From NCBI GenBank assembly GCA_023230755.1, contig JALNWS010000001.1, forward strand, positions 1 to 48,314: a stretch of DNA of 48,314 bases, written 5' to 3'. Shown here piece after piece: positions 1-8,429 of this stretch. Numbering within the stretch: the first letter of the stretch is position 1; every line of letters starts with the position of its first letter. A program made the position numbers and the translations under genes. The stretch is from Azoarcus sp. (GTDB lineage Bacteria; Pseudomonadota; Gammaproteobacteria; Burkholderiales; Rhodocyclaceae). The notes below the pieces were generated by a model. It saw nothing but the letters and a program-made list of their open reading frames with translations. It was not told the DNA's origin and did no database searches.

Positions 1-1
1 G

Positions 2-106
2 GCTGCGCTCTCGGTCCTGCTGTCCGCTGCAAACCATCCGCAGCTGTACGACGCCGACGGCCAGTCGCGCCCCTCCGGCGGCGGCCGCATCCTCGGCAGC
101 GCCTGA
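2..106 (+). CDS. 3' end of an unidentified gene (partial)
   Basis: The window opens inside a reading frame that ends with TGA at 104-106. The 34 visible residues end in the sequence SGGGRILGSA. Codon choice is GC-rich in the third position, as in the neighbouring host genes, which supports real coding. There are too few residues to name a family. The gene runs in the same direction as parE and is separated from it by a long inverted repeat and a probable parE promoter, so it is probably the end of a separate transcription unit. Confidence 0.5.
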   Translation, partial: AALSVLLSAANHPQLYDADGQSRPSGGGRILGSA

Positions 107-109
107 TGG

Positions 110-169
110 TTCAAAGGGGTCAGAGTCGTTTGATCGCTCATGCGATCAAACGACTCTGACCCCTTTGAA
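110..169. repeat. 28-bp perfect inverted repeat, REP-like hairpin
   Basis: Arms at 110-137 and 142-169 are exact reverse complements with a 4-base loop (tcat). Each arm carries the core GGGGTCAGAGTCG. I recall this core from palindromes that accompany REP-associated (Y1-type) transposases in proteobacteria; that link is from memory and is not shown by the window, which holds no such transposase. It lies between the end of the upstream gene and the parE promoter, so it could also act as a terminator or mRNA end, although there is no T-run after the stem. Confidence 0.75.
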
Positions 170-182
170 ACTTTGAACTCCA

Positions 183-210
183 TTGAACTGCCTTTCGTCT
201 CTGCTATCCT
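183..210 (+). promoter_or_regulatory. probable sigma-70 promoter of parE
   Basis: TTGAAC at 183-188 and TATCCT at 205-210 are spaced by 16 bases and lie 30 bases before the parE start codon. Both hexamers are close to consensus, and the placement just after the REP-like hairpin fits a new transcription unit. Confidence 0.5.
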
Positions 211-240
211 TGCGCCCTTCCGGAATTTTCAGGTCCCGTC

Positions 241-2214
241 ATGGCTGGCACGCAATACGACGAATCCTCCTTTCGTGTTCTCAAGGGACTCGAGCCGGTG
301 CGGGAGCGCCCGGGCATGTACACCCGGACCGACAGCCCCACCCACATCATTCAGGAGGTCATCGATAACGCCGCCGACGAGGCGCTGGCCGGTTTCGCGA
401 AGAAGATTCACGTCACCCTGCATCTCGACGGCTCGGTCATGGTGGCCGACGACGGTCGCGGCATCCCGGTCGGCCTGCACCCGGCCGAAGGCGTGCCAGT
501 GGTCGTGCTGGCCTACACCCGGCTGCATGCCGGCGGCAAGTTCGACAAGCGCGAGGGCAATTCCGCCTATGCATTCTCGGGCGGCCTGCACGGCGTAGGC
601 GTCTCGGTCACCAACGCGCTGTCCACCCGCATCGAAGTGGAAGTGAAGCGCGACGGCAAGATCCACCGCATCGACTTCTCCGACGGCGGCGAAACCATCA
701 GCCCGGTGCGCATCGAAGGCGACTGCGGGCGCCAGACCGGAACCCGCGTGCGCGTGTGGCCGGACCCGAAGTACTTCGAATCGCCCCGCGTGCCGATGAA
801 CGAACTCGAGCGCCTGCTGCGCTCCAAGGCCGTACTGCTGTCTGGCGTTTCCGTGCGGCTGGACATCGAGCAGGTCAACGGTCCGATGCTGACCAAGACC
901 TGGTCCTACCCCGAAGGCCTGGCGGGCTATCTCAACGAGGTATCGGGTGACATCGAACCGGTGGCACCGATCTTCACTGGTGAAAAATACGCGAGCAAGG
1001 ACGACACCAGCTTTGCGCCGGGCGAAGGTGCGAGCTGGGCGCTGGCCTGGTTTGAAACCACTGTGCCGAGCGAGTCCTACGTCAACCTGATTCCGACCGT
1101 AAACGGCGGCACCCATGAATCAGGCCTGCGTGCCGGCGTATTCGAGGCGATGAAGTCCTTCATCGACCATCACACCTTGCTGCCTCGCGGCGTGAAGCTG
1201 CAGCAGGAAGACGTATGCGGGCGCATGAGCTTCGTGCTCTCGGCGCGTCTGCTCGACCCCCAGTTCCAGGGCCAGGTCAAGGAAAAGCTCAACTCGCGCG
1301 AAGCAGTGAAGCTCGTCTCCAGCCAGCTGCGCGACCCCTTCGAGATCTGGCTCAACAATCACGTTGAAGCCGGCAAGGCCATCGCCGAGTTGTCGATCAA
1401 GCAGGCCTTGTCACGGCAGAAGAGCGCGCAGAAGGTTGAGAAGAAGAAGACTTCCGGCGTGGCCGTGCTGCCCGGCAAGCTGTCCGATTGTGAGTCCGAG
1501 GACATTGCCCACAACGAACTCTTCCTGGTCGAGGGCGACTCCGCCGGCGGCTCGGCCAAGATGGCGCGCAACAAGGAAACCCAGGCCATCCTGCCGCTAC
1601 GCGGCAAGGTGCAGAACGCATGGGAAATCGACCCCGACCGTATCCTGGCCAATGCCGAGATTCACGACATTGCCGTGGCACTCGGCGTGGATGCCCACCG
1701 CCCCGACGGCAACCCCGATCTCAGCGGCCTGCGTTATGGCAAGATCGTCATCATGTCCGACGCGGACGTCGACGGTGCCCACATCCAGACCCTGTTGCTG
1801 ACCCTGTTCTTCCGTCACTTCCCCAAGCTGATCGAACATGGTCACGTCTATGTTGCGCAGCCGCCGCTGTATCGGGTGGACGTACCGGCCCAGGGCAAGA
1901 AGCGCCCACCCCGGCGCCTGTATGCGCTGGACGAGGGCGAGCTGGCGGCGATGCGGGACCGCCTTACGACAGAAGGCTTCAAGCCCGAGGCCATCGAGAT
2001 CGGCCGCTTCAAGGGCCTGGGCGAGATGAATCCCGACCAGTTGCGCGAAACCACCATGGACCCCGCCACCCGCCGCGTACTGCCGGTGCATGTTCGTCCC
2101 GGCGCCTTCGACGACACCCTCAAGATGTTCACGCTGCTGATGGGCAAGGGCGAAGCCTCCGGCCGCCGCGCCTGGATGGAAGAAAAAGGCGATTCGGTCG
2201 AAGCCGACATCTGA
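241..2214 (+). CDS. parE: DNA topoisomerase IV subunit B
   Basis: This is the ATPase subunit of topoisomerase IV, which with ParC decatenates daughter chromosomes. The 657-residue product has the GHKL ATPase features in order: the ATP/Mg site EVIDNAADEA near residues 39-48, the DGRGIP loop near 75, and the glycine-rich lid GGLHGVGVSVTNALS. The transducer domain follows. The TOPRIM domain has LVEGDSAGGSAK near residue 429 and the metal site SDADVDGAH near 506. The length matches ParE (about 630-660) rather than the roughly 800-residue GyrB, which supports ParE. The ATG at 241 has only a weak ribosome site, but it follows a good promoter and matches the usual N-terminus. Its partner parC lies about 11.6 kb downstream on the same strand. 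Confidence 0.95.
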   Translation: MAGTQYDESSFRVLKGLEPVRERPGMYTRTDSPTHIIQEVIDNAADEALAGFAKKIHVTLHLDGSVMVADDGRGIPVGLHPAEGVPVVVLAYTRLHAGGKFDKREGNSAYAFSGGLHGVGVSVTNALSTRIEVEVKRDGKIHRIDFSDGGETISPVRIEGDCGRQTGTRVRVWPDPKYFESPRVPMNELERLLRSKAVLLSGVSVRLDIEQVNGPMLTKTWSYPEGLAGYLNEVSGDIEPVAPIFTGEKYASKDDTSFAPGEGASWALAWFETTVPSESYVNLIPTVNGGTHESGLRAGVFEAMKSFIDHHTLLPRGVKLQQEDVCGRMSFVLSARLLDPQFQGQVKEKLNSREAVKLVSSQLRDPFEIWLNNHVEAGKAIAELSIKQALSRQKSAQKVEKKKTSGVAVLPGKLSDCESEDIAHNELFLVEGDSAGGSAKMARNKETQAILPLRGKVQNAWEIDPDRILANAEIHDIAVALGVDAHRPDGNPDLSGLRYGKIVIMSDADVDGAHIQTLLLTLFFRHFPKLIEHGHVYVAQPPLYRVDVPAQGKKRPPRRLYALDEGELAAMRDRLTTEGFKPEAIEIGRFKGLGEMNPDQLRETTMDPATRRVLPVHVRPGAFDDTLKMFTLLMGKGEASGRRAWMEEKGDSVEADI

Positions 2215-2227
2215 TTCGTCGAACATT

Positions 2228-2263
2228 CCGATCCCGCCTGCGTCACGCGCAGCGCCGGATCGG
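2228..2263. terminator. hairpin between convergent parE and emrB
   Basis: CCGATCC (2228-2234) pairs with GGATCGG (2257-2263), and inside it CTGCG (2238-2242) pairs with CGCAG (2248-2252). The element sits in the 60-base gap between two convergent genes, so it is a reasonable two-way terminator, although neither side has a clear T-run. Confidence 0.45.
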
Positions 2264-2274
2264 CCTGCCCTGGC

Positions 2275-3849
2275 TCAGTGCCCGCCTCCTGCCCTCACTG
2301 TAAAAGGGGGACGTGCCAGCCAGATCGGAGCGATCAGGCACAGCATCACCACCCCGCTGATCCACAGCACATCGTCGGTTGCCATCAGAAAAGCCTGACT
2401 GTTGATCGTGTTGTCCAGCGCCGCGAGCGCTTGCTCCGCACTCAGCCCTGCACTGCGCAAGGCGGCAAGATAGTCGATCGACGGCTGATCAAAGTCGGTC
2501 ACATGCTCGACCATGTCGGCGTGATGGATGATCGCCTCATGATCCCAGAGCGAAACCATGACGGCAGTACCGAAGCTCGAGCCCAGATTGCGCATGAAGC
2601 TCGACAGGCCCGAGGCGCTGGCAATCTGGCTCGGATGCAGACCCGACAGGTTGATGGTGATGATCGGCAGAAAGAAACAGCTGATACCAATCCCCATCAG
2701 CAACCGCGACACGGCGACCGTCCAGTAATCGACGTCCGGCGTGAAGCCACTGCTCCAGAACGCGACCAGCGCAAACACCGTGAAGCCGATCGTCGCCACC
2801 AGACGCGCGTCCACACGATGGATATTGGCGCCGACAACCGGCCCGAGCATGAGCGCAAGCACTCCGCCGAAGGCAACCACCTTGGCTGCCCATAATGCGG
2901 TGTAGCCCTGGAAGGTCTGGAGCCACAGCGGAATCAGCACTACGGTGCCGAAAAAGGCCATCGAGCCGAGCATCATGCAGATCGACCCAATGGCGAAATT
3001 GCGCCGCGCAAAGAGCCGCAGTTCGACCACCGGATGCTCATCGGTCAACTCCCATGCGATGAAGAACGCAATCGCGACGAAGGAGACACAGGCCAGCGCG
3101 ATGACGATGCCAGAGCCGAACCAGTCCAGCTCGTTGCCCTTGTCGAGCAGAATCTGCAGCGCGCCCACCCCGATCGCCAGCAGCGCGAGCCCCACGTAGT
3201 CCACCGGGATCTTGCGTGTTGCGGTCTCCTTGTCCTTCAGCATGTTCCACGACGCCATCGCCACAAGCACCCCGAAAGGCAGATTGATCAGGAACACCCA
3301 GTGCCAGGAGAAGGCTTCGGTCAGCCATCCGCCAGCCAGGGGCCCGACAATTGGCGCCAGGATTGTGGTCATGGACCACAGGCCGAGCGCCATGCCTCGC
3401 CGGTGCGGCGGATAGAGCGAGGTCAGAAGGGCTTGCGACAGCGGCACCATTGAAGCACCGAACACCCCCTGCAGCACCCGTGCCGCAACCAGCACGGGGA
3501 AATTCGGCGCCAGACCGCACAACACCGAGGCCAGGGTGAACAGCAGGGTTGCCATCACGAACATGCGCACCTGCCCGAAGCGCTGCGCAAGCCAGCCGGT
3601 GAGCGGCATCATGATCGCCTCGGACACCGCGTATGAGGTGATGACCCAGGTCCCCTGCGTATAGCTGACCCCGAGATCGCCGGCGATGGTCGGAATCGAC
3701 ACGTTCGCGATCGACATGTCCAGGATGTTCACGAACGACCCCAGACCGAGCACCGCCGTCGCCAGCACCAGGCGCGCACCACTCAGATACTCGGGCCTGG
3801 CCGGTGGCACTGCGGCGCCGGCCCCCGCGGCAAGTGTCGCGCTGCTCAT
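2275..3849 (-). CDS. emrB: DHA2-family multidrug efflux permease, EmrB-like
   Basis: This is a proton-driven drug exporter of the major facilitator superfamily, DHA2 (14-helix) family. The 524-residue product is almost wholly hydrophobic. It carries the DHA2 signature LDMSIANVSIP at about residues 43-53, the antiporter motif C with GPLAGGW near 169-175, followed by WVFLINLPFG. The length is normal for EmrB/QacA. Its ATG overlaps the stop of the membrane-fusion gene by 4 bases, so the two are translationally coupled. With EmrA and an outer-membrane factor (none seen here) it should form a tripartite pump. The substrate cannot be read from the sequence. Confidence 0.88.
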   Translation of the reverse strand: MSSATLAAGAGAAVPPARPEYLSGARLVLATAVLGLGSFVNILDMSIANVSIPTIAGDLGVSYTQGTWVITSYAVSEAIMMPLTGWLAQRFGQVRMFVMATLLFTLASVLCGLAPNFPVLVAARVLQGVFGASMVPLSQALLTSLYPPHRRGMALGLWSMTTILAPIVGPLAGGWLTEAFSWHWVFLINLPFGVLVAMASWNMLKDKETATRKIPVDYVGLALLAIGVGALQILLDKGNELDWFGSGIVIALACVSFVAIAFFIAWELTDEHPVVELRLFARRNFAIGSICMMLGSMAFFGTVVLIPLWLQTFQGYTALWAAKVVAFGGVLALMLGPVVGANIHRVDARLVATIGFTVFALVAFWSSGFTPDVDYWTVAVSRLLMGIGISCFFLPIITINLSGLHPSQIASASGLSSFMRNLGSSFGTAVMVSLWDHEAIIHHADMVEHVTDFDQPSIDYLAALRSAGLSAEQALAALDNTINSQAFLMATDDVLWISGVVMLCLIAPIWLARPPFTVRAGGGH

Positions 3850-5105
3850 TTCCGGATGGATGAGCGGTTGTCGGCAATCACACGAGCAATCACCGCATCG
3901 GCCTCCTTGGCCTGTGCGGCAAACACGGTCGTCGACAGCCCGCGTCCGGACTGCGCGTCAGCATCCAGAATCGGGCCGCTTCGATCATGCGTATCGATGC
4001 TTGCCCGCATCGACAGACCGATGCGCAGCGGGTGTTGCTCCAGCTCAGTGGGGTCGAGCGCAACCCGCACCGGCAGACGCTGCACGATCTTGATCCAGTT
4101 CCCCGAGGCGTTCTGCGCCGGCAGGACCGCAAACGCCCCGCCTGTTCCGGCGGCAAACCCGACGACCTGTCCGTGGTACGCCACCGCATCGCCCCAGAAA
4201 TCCGAGGAGAGCTTCACCGGCTGGCCGATGCGGACATCGGCGAGGTCGGTTTCCTTGAAGTTCGCGTCCACCCACATCTGTTCTGCCGGAATGATCGCCA
4301 TCAGCGCACCACCAGGTGCCACCCGTTCGCCGAGCTGCACCTTGCGCCGGGCGACATGACCGTGCGCGGGCGCAACGATCCGGGTGCGGCGCAGCGTCAG
4401 ATAGGCTTCCTTGACCTTGGCAGCGGCCGCAGCCACCCGCGGATGATTTTCCAGTGAGGTATTATCGACCAGCACGTCCGCGCCGTCCTTCTGCTTGCGC
4501 GCCCCCGCAAGTGCCGAACCGGCCTCGTTGACGCTTGCACGTGCGGCCGCCCGTACCGCCTCGGCTGCCTGCACGGCGGTCCGGGCAATCTGCAGTGCGT
4601 CGTCCGAGATGAACTTCTCGCGGTACAGCTTCTCCTTGCGTGCGAAGTCGTCCTTCGCCCGCTGCAACTCGGCCTCGGTCCGGAACAGCTCCTGGCGCAT
4701 GCGTTCGGTGTCGGCCGTCCGTTGCGCCACCAGTTCACCGGACTGCCCTGCACCGGCATACAGTCCGCGGACTTCACGCACAGCGTCGGCGAGTGCGGCC
4801 TCGGCCGACTGCAGCGCAATGCGCGCATCGGCGTCGTCGAGCTCCACCAGCACCTGCCCTTCCTCGACGAAATCCGTATCGTCCGCATGCACGGCAACCA
4901 CCGTTCCCGACACCTGCGATGCGATCTGGATCACGTTACCGGACACATAGGCATTGTCCGTTGTTGCCCTGTAGCGCGCGACAAGCAGCCACCATGCAGA
5001 CACGGCAATTGCGACCGCCAGAAAACTCATGCTCATGGTCAGCAGCACGCTGCGGCGTTTGCGTCCGGCCGTAAACGCCTTACCGCCCTGTACGGGTTCA
5101 GTCAT
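3846..5105 (-). CDS. emrA: HlyD/EmrA-type membrane fusion protein
   Basis: This is the periplasmic adaptor of an EmrAB-type efflux pump. The protein is 419 residues from the ATG at 5105, which begins MTEPVQGGKAF. A cytoplasmic head with several basic residues is followed by one membrane helix, then ATTDNAYVSGN and a biotinyl-lipoyl-like half (VSGTVVAVHADDTDFVEEG). A long coiled-coil hairpin follows, rich in Ala, Glu and Arg, then the second lipoyl half (RIVAPAHGHVARRKV) and a beta-barrel region. A longer frame opens upstream, but those codons would run through the marR gene. The start overlaps the marR end by 8 bases, and its own stop overlaps emrB by 4, giving a compact marR-emrA-emrB operon. 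Confidence 0.88.
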   Translation of the reverse strand: MTEPVQGGKAFTAGRKRRSVLLTMSMSFLAVAIAVSAWWLLVARYRATTDNAYVSGNVIQIASQVSGTVVAVHADDTDFVEEGQVLVELDDADARIALQSAEAALADAVREVRGLYAGAGQSGELVAQRTADTERMRQELFRTEAELQRAKDDFARKEKLYREKFISDDALQIARTAVQAAEAVRAAARASVNEAGSALAGARKQKDGADVLVDNTSLENHPRVAAAAAKVKEAYLTLRRTRIVAPAHGHVARRKVQLGERVAPGGALMAIIPAEQMWVDANFKETDLADVRIGQPVKLSSDFWGDAVAYHGQVVGFAAGTGGAFAVLPAQNASGNWIKIVQRLPVRVALDPTELEQHPLRIGLSMRASIDTHDRSGPILDADAQSGRGLSTTVFAAQAKEADAVIARVIADNRSSIRK

Positions 5106-5595
5106 GGCCAGCCTCCCTGGGAGTCGAGGCCAGTGGATCGTCTGCCTGTTCAAGCTCCAGCAACCAGCTACGCAACATCCCACACATGCGTGTGGCATCC
5201 TCCGGCGAAAAGCCTGCAACCAGCTTCTCGTACCCGGCCCACATTACCGGCAGGATCCTGCCCAGCGCGCGCTTGCCCGCGGCCGTCAGCCGAAGCTCGA
5301 CCGCACGGCGATCCTGCACACCGTGCCCCCGCTCCACCCAGCCACGCGCGACGAGTTCGTCCGCGATCCGGGTCATGTGCGGTCTGGACTGGCGCAAGGC
5401 CTCACTTGCCGCCGACGGACTGATGGACTGCGCAGGATCGCTGTGAATCATCAGCATCAGCGACCACGCCGAATGACTCAGCGCATGAGCCTCAAGCACC
5501 TGCGCGAGGCGATCCTCGAGATGACGCTGCAGAAAAAAGACCATCCTCACCATCATGATGGCCTGGGCGGGCATCGCAGGGTAGAGATTCTTCAT
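5098..5595 (-). CDS. MarR-family transcriptional regulator of the efflux operon
   Basis: This is a winged-helix repressor of the MarR/EmrR type, expected to bind an aromatic ligand and control the efflux operon it heads. The product is 165 residues from the ATG at 5595. The core HTH and wing are visible as SAASEALRQSRPHMTRIADELVARGWVER followed by DRRAVELRLTAAG (each quoted part lies in one continuous stretch). An upstream in-frame TTG at 5634 would start translation only five bases from the palindromic operator (5639-5666), which leaves no room for a leader, so I prefer the ATG. Repression of its own operon through that palindrome is likely. Confidence 0.85.
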   Translation of the reverse strand: MKNLYPAMPAQAIMMVRMVFFLQRHLEDRLAQVLEAHALSHSAWSLMLMIHSDPAQSISPSAASEALRQSRPHMTRIADELVARGWVERGHGVQDRRAVELRLTAAGKRALGRILPVMWAGYEKLVAGFSPEDATRMCGMLRSWLLELEQADDPLASTPREAGHD

Positions 5596-5638
5596 TCCCT
5601 CGACGCGCGACTCGTAACATTGAAGATTGATCAAAGTA

Positions 5639-5666
5639 GTTACTCACGTAAACATTTTACGCGTAA
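5639..5666. promoter_or_regulatory. probable MarR operator
   Basis: On the minus strand the site reads GTTAC-GC-GTAAA-ATG-TTTAC-GTGA-GTAAC, an imperfect nested palindrome. It lies 43 bases upstream of the marR ATG, in the only AT-rich patch of the area. This is the usual layout for a MarR autorepression site. Confidence 0.6.
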
Positions 5667-5719
5667 CTATATACAACATTCTTCAAAAAAACACTGCCTC
5701 CAGATACGTCGAGCGCTGC

Positions 5720-6109
5720 TCAGCGCGAGTACCGGGAAAACCGGTCTTTCAGCTTGCACAGCGCGGTCGTGATGTCGAAACGCGTCTCTGGCAGCGCGGC
5801 GCCCTTCAGGATGTGCTCCAGCGCAAGCGCCGGATCCGACGCCCCCGTCAGTAACACGGTTGCCGCCCGCGCCTGCATGTGGCGCACGAAACCGTCGCCA
5901 GCGCTCGCCGCAACGACGATCTCGACCCCATCGAGCGGATGCGGGCCATCGTCCTGCCAGTAGTGCATCAGTTGCGCCCTCTCCAGCGTGACTCGCGTCG
6001 GCGGCGGGATCGGCTCGTCGCGCGTGCAGTCGTAGACGAGCCAGTGATGCGATTTGCCCGCATGACCGGCCACGGTGGTGAAGGAATCGGTAGCAATGGC
6101 AATTTTCAC
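5720..6109 (-). CDS. NifX/NafY-type (dinitrogenase Fe-Mo cofactor family) protein
   Basis: This is a small cytosolic protein of the NifX/NifB-C/NafY fold, whose members bind iron-molybdenum cofactor precursors or related metal clusters. The 129-residue product starts KIAIATDSF after the initiator and has the family's N-terminal strand, the GHAGKSHHW loop with His residues, and a later VVAASAGDGF segment. I start it at GTG 6109 because GGAG lies at 6118-6121. The other GTG at 6133 would lie before the transcription start predicted from the sigma-54 promoter at 6138-6155. The protein stands alone, without nif genes in view, so a role in nitrogen fixation is possible but not shown. Similar stand-alone proteins exist outside nif clusters. 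Confidence 0.7.
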   Translation of the reverse strand: MKIAIATDSFTTVAGHAGKSHHWLVYDCTRDEPIPPPTRVTLERAQLMHYWQDDGPHPLDGVEIVVAASAGDGFVRHMQARAATVLLTGASDPALALEHILKGAALPETRFDITTALCKLKDRFSRYSR

Positions 6110-6137
6110 GATGAGACTCCGGTTCGATAACACGTGG

Positions 6138-6155
6138 CAAGCAGGTTCAGTGCCA
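6138..6155 (-). promoter_or_regulatory. sigma-54 promoter of the NifX-like gene
   Basis: Read on the minus strand the site is TGGCAC-TGAAC-CTGCT. The invariant GG and GC are separated by exactly 10 bases. Only one base of the -12 element departs from TTGCT. The predicted start of transcription, near 6129, leaves a leader of about 20 bases that contains the GGAG ribosome site of the GTG at 6109. I saw no TGT-N10-ACA NifA site in the bases just upstream. Confidence 0.6.
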
Positions 6156-6218
6156 CGAACGATCTCGCTCGGAATGCAATTTGCTTGACGATGCAGCCTC
6201 GACTCTCACCCGACCGCC

Positions 6219-6725
6219 ATGGCCCGCTCGAAACCACAGGAAAACCTTATTGCGTTCGGCCCTCTGCCGCCGCATGTCAATGCGCTCTTGCAGGAAGGCG
6301 TCAGCTGCCACCGCAGCGATCCGGCGCGCGCCCGCGCCCTCTTTCGCCACGCCATCGAGATCTCGCCCGCGTCCTTACCCGCTTATCGCTGTCTGTTCAA
6401 ACTGCAGAACCAGCAGCGCGCATTCGACGAAGCCCGTGCCGTTGCGCTCGATGGCCTCGCCGAAGCTGCGCACCAGGCCCGGGTCAGCCAGGACTGGCGC
6501 CACTGGACGCCCGAGGACGTCGGGGACGACAAACTGCGCACGGTTGCACAGCGCTTCCTGCTGTCCTTTCTCAAGGCGCTGTCCTTCATCGAACTGCGCG
6601 GGGGCAACCCCGAGGCCAGTCGCCACATCGTCGCCCGTCTGCAGGCGCTCGACCCGGAAGACGGCGTCGGCCATTCAGTGATCTCCGCCCTGCTCGACGA
6701 CGACGCCGGAGCGCCTGCCGACTGA
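6219..6725 (+). CDS. TPR-like protein of unknown function
   Basis: The 168-residue soluble product has a helical, Ala- and Arg-rich sequence. Two helix pairs look like tetratricopeptide repeats: LLQEGVSCHRSDPARARALF with the following helix, near residues 23-50, and LPAYRCLFKLQNQQRAFDEA near 53-72. There is no signal peptide. It is divergent from the NifX-like gene, with 109 bases between the two starts, so the two may be co-regulated. Such proteins usually mediate protein contacts; no partner can be named. Confidence 0.7.
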   Translation: MARSKPQENLIAFGPLPPHVNALLQEGVSCHRSDPARARALFRHAIEISPASLPAYRCLFKLQNQQRAFDEARAVALDGLAEAAHQARVSQDWRHWTPEDVGDDKLRTVAQRFLLSFLKALSFIELRGGNPEASRHIVARLQALDPEDGVGHSVISALLDDDAGAPAD

Positions 6726-6818
6726 GTCAGAAGTCCGACAAGCAGGCAGGCCTCGTCGTACTCCACGCAGACCCCGGTGGGCATTCCGCGCATTTCCGAC
6801 GAGGCCCCGGACTGCAGG

Positions 6819-8384
6819 CTATGAATAGCGTACCCGCAGCTCGCGTTTGAGCAGTTTGCCCGATGCGTTCCGCGGCATATCCTCTACAAAGTGGATTCTC
6901 TTGGGCACCTTGAACGGCGCAAGATGCGCGTGTGCATGCGCGATCAGCACCTCCGCATCGACCTGCGCGCCCTCCTTGAGACAAACCACGGCAGTCACCG
7001 CCTCAATCCACCGCGGATCGGCCAGGCCGATCACCGCAACCTCGGCAACGGCCGGGTGCAGATAGAGGCACTCCTCGACTTCGCGGCTCGACACGACCAC
7101 GCCACCGGTCTTGATGATGTCCTTGATGCGGTCGGTGATGTAGAGATAACCCGCCTCGTCCAGATAGCCGACATCACCGGATCGAAACCACCCGTCGGCA
7201 AAGGCTGCCGCGGTTTCTTCCGGCTTGTTCCAGTAGCCACTCATGAGTTGGGGTGAGCGGTGCACGATTTCACCCATCTCGCCGGGCGCTACGTCATGCA
7301 TGTTGATATCGACAACCCGCATATCCACGTTGAACACGGCCCGCCCTGCAGACGCCGGCCGCTGTGCATGCTCTGCGGGGCGCAGAACCGTGGCCAGCGG
7401 AGCGACCTCGCTCTGACCGTAGCAGTTGTACAGGCTCAGCGCGGGCAAGCGGGCAGCCAGTTCCTGGAGCACCGGCACCGGCATGATCGACGCCCCGTAG
7501 TAGCCCTTCTGCAGCGAGGACAGATCGCTTTGATCGAACCCCGGGTGGCGCAGGAAGGATATCCACACCGTCGGCGGCGCAAAGAAGCTGGTCACACGCT
7601 CGTTCTCAATCAGCTCGAAACACTGCTCGGCCTGCGGCGCCTGCACCAGCAGCGTGCTCGCGCCGACCAGCAATTGCGGCATCAGGAACACGTGCATCTG
7701 CGCAGAATGGTATAGCGGTAACGACGCCAGCGAGCGGTCTTCGGCGCAGATATCGGTGGCCAGCAGGGTGCTGGTGTATTCGGCCATCAGGGCACGGTGA
7801 CTCATCATCGCGCCTTTGGGCGCGGCCGTGGTCCCCGACGTATACAGCAACTGGGCGATGTCCTCTTCGTCGACATCAACGGCCGGTGCCTCCTCAAAGC
7901 CCGTTGCCATGGCCCAGGCCAGCACGTCGTGCCCGGACCCTCCGTCCAGCGTGCCCTGCCATTCGCAGCCGAGCGTGGCCCCGAGCGCCACCACGTGACC
8001 GGCCATGTCGCGGTCGCAGAACAGCGCCCGCGCCCCCGACTGGTTGACGATGTAGGCAAGCTCGGCATCGATCAGCGCGTAGTTGACCGGCACGTGGATG
8101 AGACCGGCGCGCACGCAGCCGAGCCATAGCAACACGTATGCGTCGGAGTTTCGCCCGTAGGCGGCGACGCGGTCGCCGGGAACGAGACCGAGACCGAGCA
8201 AACGGTTGGCTACGCGATTGGCCGCCGTATCGAGCGCAGCGTAACGCCAGGCGCGCGTCCCGAAGCGCAGCGCTTCCTTATCCGGGTTGCGCCGTACCGA
8301 ACGCCGCAGTGCGTCCCCGATCAGGTTACGACTGGCGCGGCGCACCTGACCTGCGGTGACATGCTCACTTGTGTTGTTGTTCAT
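6819..8384 (-). CDS. AMP-forming acyl-CoA synthetase (fatty-acid or aryl/alicyclic acid ligase)
   Basis: This enzyme activates a carboxylic acid with ATP and CoA. The product is 521 residues from the ATG at 8384. I chose that over the GTG two codons earlier because AGGAGGAG ends 5 bases before the ATG and overlaps the GTG. ANL-family motifs are present: YTSGTTAAPKG near 181-191 (P-loop), YNCYGQSE (A5), GWFRSGDVG (A7), then KDIIKTGGVVVSSREVE (A8). The C-terminal domain holds NASGKLLKREL with the catalytic lysine. It is the last gene of the acyl-CoA operon. The acid it activates is not evident. Confidence 0.88.
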   Translation of the reverse strand: MNNNTSEHVTAGQVRRASRNLIGDALRRSVRRNPDKEALRFGTRAWRYAALDTAANRVANRLLGLGLVPGDRVAAYGRNSDAYVLLWLGCVRAGLIHVPVNYALIDAELAYIVNQSGARALFCDRDMAGHVVALGATLGCEWQGTLDGGSGHDVLAWAMATGFEEAPAVDVDEEDIAQLLYTSGTTAAPKGAMMSHRALMAEYTSTLLATDICAEDRSLASLPLYHSAQMHVFLMPQLLVGASTLLVQAPQAEQCFELIENERVTSFFAPPTVWISFLRHPGFDQSDLSSLQKGYYGASIMPVPVLQELAARLPALSLYNCYGQSEVAPLATVLRPAEHAQRPASAGRAVFNVDMRVVDINMHDVAPGEMGEIVHRSPQLMSGYWNKPEETAAAFADGWFRSGDVGYLDEAGYLYITDRIKDIIKTGGVVVSSREVEECLYLHPAVAEVAVIGLADPRWIEAVTAVVCLKEGAQVDAEVLIAHAHAHLAPFKVPKRIHFVEDMPRNASGKLLKRELRVRYS

Positions 8385-8429
8385 GCTCACTCCTCCTGAT
8401 GTTGTCGGCCGGAACTTGATGCCCGGTCC

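Noticed and set aside
229..1116. 295-codon minus-strand frame inside parE
   Set aside because: It is antisense to a clear parE coding region; high GC produces such long shadow frames throughout the window.
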